NCBI GenBank assembly: GCA_022836615.1
Contig: MU405225.1
Coordinates: 331,418 to 395,417 of the forward strand
DNA: 64,000 bases
Direction: 5' to 3'
Source: Annulohypoxylon bovei var. microspora
Lineage: Eukaryota; Ascomycota; Sordariomycetes; Xylariales; Hypoxylaceae
The position numbers and the translations under genes are program-made. Positions 55,129 through 64,000 of the stretch are shown one piece after another (within the stretch, counting starts at the first letter, position 1; each line of letters starts with the position of its first letter). The notes beneath the pieces are model-generated. The model was given only the letters and a program-made list of their open reading frames with translations, made no database searches and was not told the origin of the DNA.

Positions 55129-56241
55129 GTTTAGTGTGCTTCGGTCTGTATTCTCGCAAGTTTACAAAGGGTAGTTGGGTAGATAGTGAGGACGAAACGG
55201 GTTGATATAAGTTTACCTATGTAATTGCCTGGAATTGTGGTTCTTGGTAGATCTTGTGGCAGTGTTGAAGGGGAAACGAACTGACGAATCAAATCTAACA
55301 GCTGCCTAGAGTTCTACCTATACCCTTTCACCATCTTCACTCGGATCTTCGTTCTCAACACAATCCTTCATTTACAAAAGTGCCCTTCAAAATAATTTTC
55401 CATGCACAGCCCCTGTCAGGTCTGGCGCATGCCTACTAAATTCGGTGCCAGCTGTATAACCAGCTGCCGTTTTAGTTGGGCATATACCTCATATAGTAAA
55501 CAATACTATACTTGATTATAAAAAATTTAGGAATTAAAAACTTATTGTTTGGTCGGCTCGTATTTGAATGGAGTAATTCATTGATGGCTAGTGCTACCAG
55601 TGATACCTATTAAATAGTGGTCAGAGGCGCTAGCCCAGGCCTTAAAGCCCCAGTATGGCGTCAAAATAAACGAGCTATGTGCGAATTAGTATTAATATTA
55701 CCGTATTGCACTGTGCACTAAGCTATCCCCTTGGTCACTTACCTGGGTAACTTACACACCAAAGCTGGCAATAGATGTTGATTAGATAATCATGGGATAG
55801 ACCAGCACTTGCTGCATTTATTTCACACTATTATTCTGAACCCGAACTGATAGGACGGAACGGCCCGTAGACGAGTGGGGCTCCAGGCGCTCGCTCGCCC
55901 ATTTGTACCGTTGGACAAGCCAGAGGCGGGATGAAATTGTAAATAATATATAATTTATGGCGAGCGAATTCTGCCCACGGCGGATTGGAAAGGGGGAAAT
56001 AACCCAGTTTATAACACGCTTCACTTCTATAATGACCCCAACTGAGGCACTAATTAAGAAATATGATCGTGCATATGACATACCTCGCTGCGCCGCTTCT
56101 AGTGAGTGTTGGCCGGGAATAACGACAACAAGCAGACGGTTCCGCCGACCATTCCGAAATATTTCCCACCTATGTGTGTAAAGGATCAACCTGCTAAATT
56201 GGCAGACCACCGCAAATGCGACTCTAAGAGAAAAAAAGAAA
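55129..56241. other. Intergenic, 1.1 kb
   Basis: It lies between two divergent genes. A minus-strand frame at 55818-56291 (157 codons) overlaps the start of the FAD oxidase gene and has no recognisable composition, so I leave it out. Nothing else is seen. Confidence 0.5.
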
Positions 56242-57931
56242 ATGGCGGATAGTACAAATCTCCAGCGAGTGTGAGCTCTCGTCCCTTCCACTCCTCCCTA
56301 CAGCCATGTACTTCACCGCCTTATCCCTTTCCTCATGCTGACGCAATATTATCTTACCTCTAGTGCGAGGCTTTAGTCGCACTTCTCGGCGCAGACAAGG
56401 TCCTCCTCCCTGGCAGCACAGGATATAACGCGTCTCTGTCGTCGTATTTCAGCCCGCAGGCGGCAGCTGTCCACCCCGCGTGCTTCGTGACCCCGCAAAC
56501 CGCCACTGACGTCTCAACCGTAATCAAATTGTTAACTTCATCCGACAGCGGCAACTTTGCCGTCCGCGGGGGTGGCCACACATGGTTTGCTCGCGCGAAC
56601 AGTGCCCCTGGCGGCATCACCGTCGACCTGCGCAGCCTCAACTCGGTGGACCTGAGCGATGATAAGTCTAGCGTATCAGTTGGTGCTGGCGCCACATGGG
56701 ATGCCGTCTATGGCAAGCTCGACCCCTTGGTCCTAAGCGTTACCGGCGGCCGTGTCGCTGGCGTCGGTGTTGGGGGCCTAACCCTCGGGGGCGGGATCTC
56801 CTACTTCGGTCCACGCGAGGGCTTCACGTGTAACCAAGCAACATCGTTCGAGGTGGTACTAGCCGACGGCGAGGTGATAGAGGCCAATGATAAACAGAAT
56901 GCAGACCTATGGTGGGGTCTCAGGGGCGGGTCGAACAACTTCGGCATTGTCACGCGCATCAACTTCAAGACTTTCGAACAGGGCCTGCTGTGGTCGACTC
57001 TGACGTTCAACCCCCTCACCGAGGTCGACAACCAGATTAGAATTTACGGTGAAATCATAGCCGCCGAGAACTATGATGTGAACGCCTCGTTTCTCACCGG
57101 CTGGGCTTTTGCTAGTCAACAAGGTTTGAGTGTCACTCTAAACCAGCTGATCTATACCCGACCGGTCGACAATGAGACCCCGGCTTTCTACAAACCCATT
57201 CTAGACCTGCCTTCCATCAGTACTCCGCCGGCCATGACTGTTGTTGCTAGCATGTCGACGCTTGCGCAGAACTCGACGGCCTTTCAGAAGCCACAGGCAG
57301 CTCGGTATGTGCACCCCGAAGTTGCGCCCATTCCCCTACTTCCTGCAACTCGGCCATACTAACAGCTCTCCTTCTCCTTTACTAGCTACATGACCGCGAC
57401 GACGACCTTTGTTCCCACAGAAGCCATGATTCGCGCAACCTACGACGTGTTCAATGCATCTCTTTCGCTGCTACAGGACGTGACGGGGCTTATGTGGGCC
57501 GTGAGTATCGAGCCTCTTCCACCACCACTCTACAAGCTCGGTGGAGCCGACACTAACGCCCTGGGACTGACCACGCAGAACAGCACATTGGCAGTGTGCC
57601 TCGTCTCGCCGTCGTGGTCGGACGCCATCCACGACGAGCAGGTATACGACGCGGCGCGATCGCTCATGGCCGATATCGAGGGCAAGGCGAAGCAATTGGG
57701 CGTGTATGATCTGTCGCAAAAGGCGACGCCGCTGCTTGCGAGCACGCAAACAGGGCTTATCTGTGACATGATCCGTATATCTACCTCAATTATGCGGGGC
57801 CGTGGCAGGAGGTCGTTAAGGGGTATGGCGAGGAGAGCGTCAAAAGGCTCCAGAAGCTGAGGAAGAGGGTCGACCCCACGGGTGTGTTCACGCGGAAGGT
57901 CAAAGGCGGATTTAAGATCCCGGAGGAGTGA
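56242..57931 (+). CDS. BBE-type FAD-linked oxidase, C-terminal frame broken
   Basis: Exons 56242-56268, 56364-57304 and 57386-57931 fit the family. The tiny first exon encodes MADSTNLQR. The second intron has a TACTAAC branch site. The FAD-binding domain shows VLLPGSTGYNASLSSYFSP, VRGGGHTWFARANSAPGGI (His of the covalent flavin site), GAGATWDAVYGKL, GGRVAGVGVGGLTLGGGISY and WWGLRGGSNNFGIVTRI. The BBE-type end YIYLNYAGPW...VDPTGVFTRKVKGGFKIPEE lies in another frame. A 62-bp insert at about 57711-57772, with ATGATC at both ends, separates GVYD from PYIYLNYA and shifts the frame. Removing it would give about 484 residues. No GT-AG pair fits this insert, so it is probably a mutation, although an unusual intron cannot be excluded. 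Such enzymes oxidise alcohols, amines or secondary metabolites. No signal peptide is seen. Confidence 0.82.
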
Positions 57932-58267
57932 GTATTAGGAAGGAAGATAGACCACGAGGTAGCCAGATAATAGTAGGTACCTACCTAGGTAGGTACTTTT
58001 TTACCTAGGAGAAGTTGTGAGGTTGTAGTTAATCGACTGATGAGAATTTATACACACGTTAGTTCGAACTCGGCTAGTTACCTAGTTGAGCATTTAATAG
58101 CATTGTGAAAAGACGGAATAGTAAATTTGAGAATGTTGACATAAAAAAAGAAAAAGGGGGTGGGAAATGGAAGTAGGTTAGAGGTGACATCATCTAGAGC
58201 AGAAGTAATAAGATGTTTTAATAGTTCGATTTAATATTGAACAACTACCTACCTGATATGTCAATCA
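57932..58267. other. Convergent spacer
   Basis: A long palindromic TAGGTACCTACCTAGGTAGG run lies at 57974-57996 between the ends of the oxidase and amidoligase genes. Another tacctacctg word is at 58245-58254. Confidence 0.6.
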
Positions 58268-59884
58268 CTATGGTATTCCTGTCCCTTCGCTACCTAGTTC
58301 CATCCATAGTAAATTAGGATTCACATCTGGGTCTCCCTCATATCGAAGACCTCGAGGTGCTCCCTGTGTTATCGGCTTTTCTTGAGTTCCCTGTTGCCCT
58401 GATGATGGCCGCCAAAAAGGTATCCATGAAAATAATGCAAGTAAAAGTCTGCTTAGGAACCATGCGTTAGGCGGTATAGGCTCTGGGGCATTTGGATCTC
58501 TCACCAACCCACGCATTTCGTCTATGATTTCAAGTCCGCGTTGATTTGCCATCTGCCTCTGAATAACTCTCGCTTCGTCAACTAGATCGAGTTCAACAAG
58601 AAGATCAAATACGTCATACCATTCGCTCTGGGTTTCCGCTTGAGAAAGATCGACTATCACTTTCCAGAGATCGCTTATAGATGCCGAACTAGCCCATTCG
58701 CACAGACGTACCACAATCTTTGCATGCGCTACAACTTCGTCGGCATCAACCGTCCCAGTAGGTTGTCTAAATTCAAGAGTGCGCTTGGGTTGATTTTCGG
58801 GATCTGGACGCCCCCTTCTTAAGCGCAGCTTCCGGTAATCGCGATGGTTGTAGGCTTTGAAGTTGTATGCCATGCGGTTAGGGAAACAGTATTGCATCAA
58901 AAGCGAGGTGACTGGTCCAGTCTCGCAAAAAAGCAGTTCTCGAGCGGCCGGTATGATGTCCAAGGGCTTCCCCCATTGACTTTCTGGAAGCCTGTCCCTA
59001 CCGTGCATGAATTGGGTATAAGATACATCAAAGTCTTGTTTGTTGAAGGTATAACCTTCAAGAACCCCACGTGGAAATATAGATATGAAATTACTCCCTC
59101 TCTCGCGCGTTGGCCTTGGTTCAGGGTTAAGATCTTGGTGTTGAGGTTCGGGCACCACTTCAGGGGGCAGTTCTGACGGCATCTGCTGCTCTTGCGCTTG
59201 AATAAGTGCCTCAGCCTCTCGTCGACCAATCCCATGAGCCAGATTGCAATATAAACGATTGCTCATGCAAAAGTATTTTTCTGCTTCGCGGCGGTTAGGT
59301 GGGTGCATCTGTGTTAATACTGGATCAGCTGCGTACAATAAAGCTGCAATTTTACGCAGGTGCATTACAGGGATCCAATTTCGGCCCCTACCATAGTGAA
59401 TGTGAAGACCTGCAGTAGACGGAGCAAATATCCAGAAAGTATCAAGGAGCGTAGTGACAACGTGGTGGATTTCGGCCCAAGACTTCTCCGTAGCCCGTAG
59501 CGCGGGCGAGGTTATTTCACAATCTACCCACACAAAGTTACGCGAATTGGGATCTGACTCGAGGAATCCAGGCTCAACCTCCACACTTACGTCCCTCTCT
59601 ACGTTCCATCGACTGGAGAATTTTGCTAGGTGCCATGCGTTCTCGTCTTCTAACTGGTCTTCAGAGCCAATAACTCGGTCGCCCTCGTGACCTCGCACTA
59701 CTGCCAGCAGGTGCTGTCTGATGGCTTCATCAGCGGCGGTTTCAGAGAACTGGTCCCCGTGGGCGATGATCGGATTACCCTTTGATGTTTGGAATTTTCG
59801 AGGTCTGTTTCTGGGTTCGGCTCCCCTCTGAACGGCTACTAAACATTCAATTTCGACCCCGACACTACTAGTACTATTCCCCAT
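58268..59884 (-). CDS. Putative amidoligase (COOH-NH2 ligase family) with lipid and membrane anchor signals
   Basis: A single exon of 538 residues starts at ATG 59884. The N-terminus MGNSTSSVG matches the N-myristoylation consensus (Gly2, Ser6). Family blocks are VGVEIECLV (8-16), WNVERDVSVEVE, DCEITSPAL (121-129), STAGLHIHYGRG (156-167), HLRKIAALLYAADP, MHPPNR and, near residue 375, RTLEFRQPTGTVDADEV. The pattern of early Glu pair, EITSPA, HIHYG and LEFRQ fits the Amidoligase_2 group. These enzymes have a glutamine-synthetase-like fold and are predicted to form amide bonds with ATP. A hydrophobic stretch near 482-500 (WFLSRLLLALFSWIPFW) could insert in a membrane. The substrate is unknown. 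Neighbours (BBE-type oxidase, CxxC protein) do not define a pathway. Confidence 0.85.
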   Translation of the reverse strand: MGNSTSSVGVEIECLVAVQRGAEPRNRPRKFQTSKGNPIIAHGDQFSETAADEAIRQHLLAVVRGHEGDRVIGSEDQLEDENAWHLAKFSSRWNVERDVSVEVEPGFLESDPNSRNFVWVDCEITSPALRATEKSWAEIHHVVTTLLDTFWIFAPSTAGLHIHYGRGRNWIPVMHLRKIAALLYAADPVLTQMHPPNRREAEKYFCMSNRLYCNLAHGIGRREAEALIQAQEQQMPSELPPEVVPEPQHQDLNPEPRPTRERGSNFISIFPRGVLEGYTFNKQDFDVSYTQFMHGRDRLPESQWGKPLDIIPAARELLFCETGPVTSLLMQYCFPNRMAYNFKAYNHRDYRKLRLRRGRPDPENQPKRTLEFRQPTGTVDADEVVAHAKIVVRLCEWASSASISDLWKVIVDLSQAETQSEWYDVFDLLVELDLVDEARVIQRQMANQRGLEIIDEMRGLVRDPNAPEPIPPNAWFLSRLLLALFSWIPFWRPSSGQQGTQEKPITQGAPRGLRYEGDPDVNPNLLWMELGSEGTGIP

Positions 59885-60568
59885 CTTAGACTTACGGTAT
59901 TAGACTTTATCTGGTACCTATGAATTAAAATATTGCCGATCTGTCGTTGTCGTCTTTAGGTCATGGAGGGCGTACCTTAAAGCAGGAGGCCCGACCGAAT
60001 TATTATAACGAATTTGCTATATAGAATAGTAACTTTAGACAAGGCAATTGTCGAGATTATTGCACGACTCGATAACAGTCCCTTTGTTTGAAACATGACA
60101 CTTCTCTAAATATCAACTTTGAACTAGGTACCTAGGTAGGCATCTAAATGAAGATGATACTCACGGAAAGTTTGTCCTCTGTAAATATGAGTCCCCACGG
60201 CAAGGTAAGGTTCAAGCTACTGCTACGGGCACGTATGGATAATAGTTTATACCAGGTATTCGAAGTCGATATAATAGGAATTTAAGTCTGCCCAAGTAAC
60301 TCAACATGGAAAACAATTTAGTTAGTGTAGAGTTATGCGTCTAGTACCCAAGGTCTATTAAAGTATCTACCCCATATAATAGGCCATCCTATTGGTTGAG
60401 GACCAAACAATAGCATGCAGCGAGACATTCGTATAAACATTTGATGAAACATGTAAAAAAGCGCATGAAAGAAATACACAAAGGGTCGTCGTCAAAACAA
60501 GCTCTTTCATAAATATCTCCTCCATCCCTCACCTAAATCCAACTGCCTAGCAACAAGCACCAGCTGAC
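59885..60568. other. Intergenic
   Basis: It contains the promoter of the amidoligase gene. A TAGGTACCTAGGTAGG run lies at 60126-60140. No gene is visible. Confidence 0.5.
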
Positions 60569-61027
60569 TCAACGCCAGGTAACAAGTTTTCTTTCTGGCG
60601 CCCGTGTTATATATCGATACTCGCGGTCTCGCAACCTGTAACTTTCGTTCGGCCAAGAGACCTGCCGAATTGACGTACACTTATGGCAATAGTTCCCGTA
60701 ATATAATTCTCGGTGCTCGTAGCAACCGCGACATACACTTGTCGACGGAGATGTCGTCCACGAAGACGACTCTGGCGCGTAGTGAGAACTATGTCTGATG
60801 CTTGAATACGATGTGTGCCTTGACGGCGCAAACCGCAGAGAGGATCCCGGTGCGTTGTAGATGACTGCGTTGCTATGTCTCAGCGTCTTTTCGTTGACAA
60901 CCATCCTTCCTTCATTCACAATATATTGTGTTGTATGCCCGCTGTGGCGGCTCTCGCGCGAGAGACGATGGGCCAAATTGCGGGTTAGGTCGTGGTTCCA
61001 ATAATGATCGTCATAGTAGTAAGCCAT
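60569..61027 (-). CDS. Small CxxC...CxxC protein (zinc-ribbon-like)
   Basis: The frame has 152 residues from the first ATG (61027); a GTG three bases upstream is not used in eukaryotes. The N-terminal half is Tyr/His/Arg/Ser-rich (MAYYYDDHYWNHD). Near residues 98-117 lies VCRGCYEHRELYYGNYCHKC, two CxxC knuckles separated by 12 residues, which could bind one zinc ion. The C-terminus is basic with aromatic residues (RLRDREYRYITRAPERKL). Similar short Tyr-rich proteins with one CxxC pair set occur widely in moulds without known function. No signal peptide or membrane span is seen. It lies upstream of the amidoligase on the same strand, 0.7 kb away. Confidence 0.68.
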   Translation of the reverse strand: MAYYYDDHYWNHDLTRNLAHRLSRESRHSGHTTQYIVNEGRMVVNEKTLRHSNAVIYNAPGSSLRFAPSRHTSYSSIRHSSHYAPESSSWTTSPSTSVCRGCYEHRELYYGNYCHKCTSIRQVSWPNESYRLRDREYRYITRAPERKLVTWR

Positions 61028-62119
61028 CACGAAGGTAGTTGGTTCGTAGTAAGATGAGTGTTTCTTTTTTCTAGTGATTGAGTTGTGTTGACACGGAAAT
61101 GATACTGTCGTATTCCTGCTGAGATTTCTTCAGGATTTATATGGAAGAAAAAATATGAATCACAACGAGGCTTCGGCCCCCATAGGCCTATTTATGCGGC
61201 AAACATGCAGGTGTGAGTGTCACACATTCGCAAAGGCCGGCGCTTACGTGACCGCACCGCACGTGAGATATGCAAGACATCATATCAACATGTCCAACAG
61301 CATGTTTTTAGATAAGGGAACTCAGCCGCAGGAGGGCGAAACGCCAGGCTGAGGCTAATATCTCACATCACCTATACCAGTTGACTGGATATGGGTTGGG
61401 AGGCTCGATATTCCACGATCTAGAGCGGCTGCCTAGATATGTTGCATCGGGATATGCGCCTACCTTGGTTCACCCACAGTTGGCCACCATTAAGGCTGTG
61501 TATGTTACACATCCCTATCGGGTGCCACCATCTGACAGCAATTCGCGGGGATCAAAGTTATCCCCTATATAATTCTTCTTGCGGCTGAGTCTGCGTGATC
61601 TCAATAAAATGCAATTTATAACACATTCTTAGTTTTGATGACGCACACATAAAGGCGGTCAAGAAACATAAAAAAAGAAAATATTACAGATAGGTAAGAA
61701 GGGTATTTGAATTATACGTGCTAACATATTTGGGTACTAACTAGTTAGGGTACGTAAGTCAGGTTTTGATATTTAGAAAGATGTGTACTTTCCTAAACGT
61801 AGGTTCGTACGTAGGTGGGCATATACCAACTAGATCATAACAAGAAGGTCATTTGATCTAAGGGTAAACTTCAGACTATCTATTGTTAGACTGCTAGATC
61901 AAGTGAACATGCATCCAATGGAATTTGGACTGACTCGCAAGCAAGGTATTTACAACCACATTGGATCATGAGCTAGAGTGAAGCGCCTTGTGGTATGGTC
62001 ACTATAAGTGGCCTTTATAAAACTGTTAGATTGCTAACGTTAGAAAATATTCCCAATTGTTTTTATGAAACAAATATCAGAACTAATACTGTTAACAAAA
62101 CGGCGGACGATAGTATGAA
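61028..62119. other. Intergenic transition zone
   Basis: Ordinary base composition gives way to AT-rich DNA near 62.0-62.1 kb. Short plus-strand frames at 61155-61352 and 61381-61572 have no splice partners or recognised family. Confidence 0.45.
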
Positions 62120-62805
62120 ATCCGTTAATTTACCTTTTTAATTAAAGTATTGAAATGTATATAATAAAAAATATATAATATATAATAAAAATATATTGTA
62201 TTAAAAAAAATATAAAAGATTATAATGTTAAAAAGCGTTATAATGTTTAATGAATATTTAAATAAAAGACGTTTTTTTATATTTATTTTATTTAAATGAA
62301 TTTTAAAAAGTTTTTATATTAATATATTTAAATTAACGAATAAATATATAACAAAGGTTAAAAATTAATAATAAATTTAATTTATTTATTAAAAATAAAA
62401 GTTAATAAAAAATGTTTTTTATTTAAGTTTTCGTGGGATAATATATGTAAAATCTCGTTATTTTTAAAAGTTATATTAATTATTATTAATTTTATAAATA
62501 ACGTATAATTTTAATTAAAATATAAATGTTATATCGGGTTTAAAGAAATATAAAATAACGATATTATAACGTTAAAAATTATTAATATTAAAAAAGTATT
62601 ACGGGTAAAATATATAATAATAATTTATTAAAATTATTAATACGAATAATAAATGGTTAATATTAATTATAAAATGGTAAAAACGATGATTAATAATAAT
62701 AATTATTAATTAAATGTTATAAATGGGGGTTTTAAATTAAAATATAAATGGTAATCGTTATTATTAAGTTTTATTAAAGGGTTTAAAAGGTAATAATAAC
62801 GGTTA

Positions 62806-62841
<36 letters not shown>

Positions 62842-64000
62842 GATAATAATAACGATAATAATAACGATAATAATAACGATAATAATAACGATAATAATAA
62901 CGATAATAATAACGATAATAATAACGATAATAATAATAATAATAATAATAATAACGGTAATAATAAATAAAAATTAATTAAAACCATATTATTAATGTTA
63001 ATTTTAATTAACGTTAATAATAAAATTATTAATTATGAAATATTATTAAATATTTTAAGTAAATTTATGATATTATATTATATGATATTTTTTAAAGAAA
63101 TAACTTATAAAAAATAACTTTTACGCCGGATAAGCTACGCATTTAAATGTTATTTTAATATATGGGTTTTTTTATTATTTATTTATTATTAAAGGTTTTT
63201 TTTAATTTTCTTTATTTATTATGTTTTATTTTTTTAAGAAAATAACCTTGAAGTTTAATTTAAAGATTTAATAAAATGGGAATTTATTTTTAAAGGAATT
63301 ATTAAGGTTGGTTTTAAAATAAAATAAATAAAAGGTATATTATGTATATATATTACGTTTTATAAATATAAAAAGTTAAAAATTTTTATATAATAATATA
63401 ATTGTTTTTTTATTTATTAAATTTATATTATGATATTTATTTTTAAACACATGTTATAATTAAAAGGAAATCTTTTTAACTTTAAACGAAATAATGTTTA
63501 TATAAACGAAAAATTAAAATCGAATAATTAATTAACGATAATTATATTTTTATACGTAATTATTTAATGTTAATTAAACCTTTAATTATAATAAACCTTT
63601 TAATTCTTTAACTTAATCCATAATAATAAATAATTATATTTAAATATTATTAATTATTTTTAATAAATGTTATTATTTAACGAATTAAATATTACAATTA
63701 AAGATTAATTAAATAATTTTAAATTTAAATGTTAAAAAAATAAGTTTTATTATAAATACATTAATCGTTTTCATATGCTTATTTATTTTATTTACCTTTA
63801 AGAAAATTAATAATTTTATTTTAAAAAAATATTATTAAAATTTACATTTATTAAATTTATAAAAATATTTACAATTACTATTATTATAATAATATTTAAT
63901 ATAAACACCATTAAAATAATTAAATAAAATAATACAATATTTAAATATATTTTTACGAGATTTATAATTAATACAAGCATATTTTAAAAGTAAAATAATG
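62120..64000. other. RIP-saturated AT-rich island, no genes
   Basis: Base composition switches sharply to very high A+T and stays so to the edge. In 62161-62760 the few remaining cytosines are almost all followed by G. That is the expected residue after repeat-induced point mutation that removed CpA, CpT and CpC. TpA is abundant. No protein-like frame remains on either strand; the only long frame (minus 62706-62987) is poly-Leu/Ser from the satellite. Such islands are dead transposon nests, and often mark centromeric or subtelomeric heterochromatin; this window cannot tell which. Confidence 0.85.
62806..62955. repeat. 12-bp satellite (AATAATAACGAT)n flanked by (AAT)n
   Basis: CGAT occurs at 62841, 62853, 62865, 62877, 62889, 62901, 62913 and 62925, exactly every 12 bp. 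The array is flanked on both sides by plain AAT repeats. It is the only ordered structure in the AT-rich island. Confidence 0.95.

Noticed and set aside
55818..56291. 157-codon minus-strand frame upstream of the oxidase
   Set aside because: It overlaps the oxidase start exon and first intron, and shows no family resemblance.
56242..61027. Biosynthetic gene cluster (oxidase + amidoligase + CxxC protein)
   Set aside because: There is no backbone enzyme, transporter or regulator nearby, the oxidase frame is broken, and large spacers separate the genes.
62706..62987. 93-codon poly-Leu/Ser minus-strand frame
   Set aside because: It is simply the translation of the AAT and AATAATAACGAT repeats.

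Overview
The window looks like nuclear DNA of a filamentous ascomycete (Pezizomycotina, probably Sordariomycetes). The evidence is: protein genes on both strands without operons; short introns (about 50-140 bp) with GTANGT-like donors, CTAAC/CTGAC branch sites and YAG acceptors; families typical of moulds (Pth11/rhodopsin-like receptor, Dal5-type MFS carrier, BBE-type FAD oxidase, Sec7-PH ARF exchange factor); a TAGGTA/TACCTA motif in nearly every intergenic space; and C-to-T / G-to-A decay of repeats as expected from repeat-induced point mutation (RIP).

Layout. 1-1991: minus-strand Ser/Thr-rich secreted wall protein running off the left edge. 4.3-4.8 kb: small DUF2237 gene with a 22-nt first exon. 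4.9-9 kb: gene-free and AT-rich, with decayed palindromes. 9.1-13.6 kb: 1,502-residue Sec7-PH protein. 13.6-15.6 kb: gene-free, with a 20-bp-period array. 15.6-22.5 kb: four minus-strand genes (two-TM protein, triple AAA ATPase of the CbbX/SpoVK type, PIP-kinase-like protein, conserved fungal membrane protein). 25.0-26.5 kb: six-exon seven-TM receptor-like gene. 26.5-34.8 kb: repeat-bearing, with one quinone/enal-reductase-type MDR gene. 34.8-42.5 kb: SDR sugar/polyol reductase, decayed ubiquitin-like fusion gene, eight-exon MFS carrier, and FEN1 with a 5-nt microexon. 43.4-43.9 kb: dead alpha/beta hydrolase. 44-47 kb: tiny conserved protein and an RRM protein. 49.5-51.4 kb: cytochrome b5-acyl-CoA dehydrogenase fusion. 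53-55 kb: four-TM protein and a conserved cytosolic protein. 56.2-61 kb: BBE-type oxidase with a 62-bp frame-breaking insert, putative amidoligase and a CxxC protein. From about 62.1 kb to the end: AT-rich, RIP-saturated island with a 12-bp satellite.

Housekeeping functions (FEN1, Sec7-PH, RRM protein, b5-ACAD) are interspersed with accessory ones (receptor, carrier, reductases, oxidase, amidoligase). I see no convincing biosynthetic cluster or defence system. The most unusual items are the FEN1 microexon that carries the catalytic Asp codon, a tRNA-like dispersed repeat in two inverted copies, a two-copy MITE family whose arms differ almost only by transitions, the direct-repeat-bounded insert in the oxidase, and an amidoligase with predicted lipid and membrane anchors. 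Exon structures were worked out by eye from splice signals, reading frame and family resemblance; no transcript data or database search was available.
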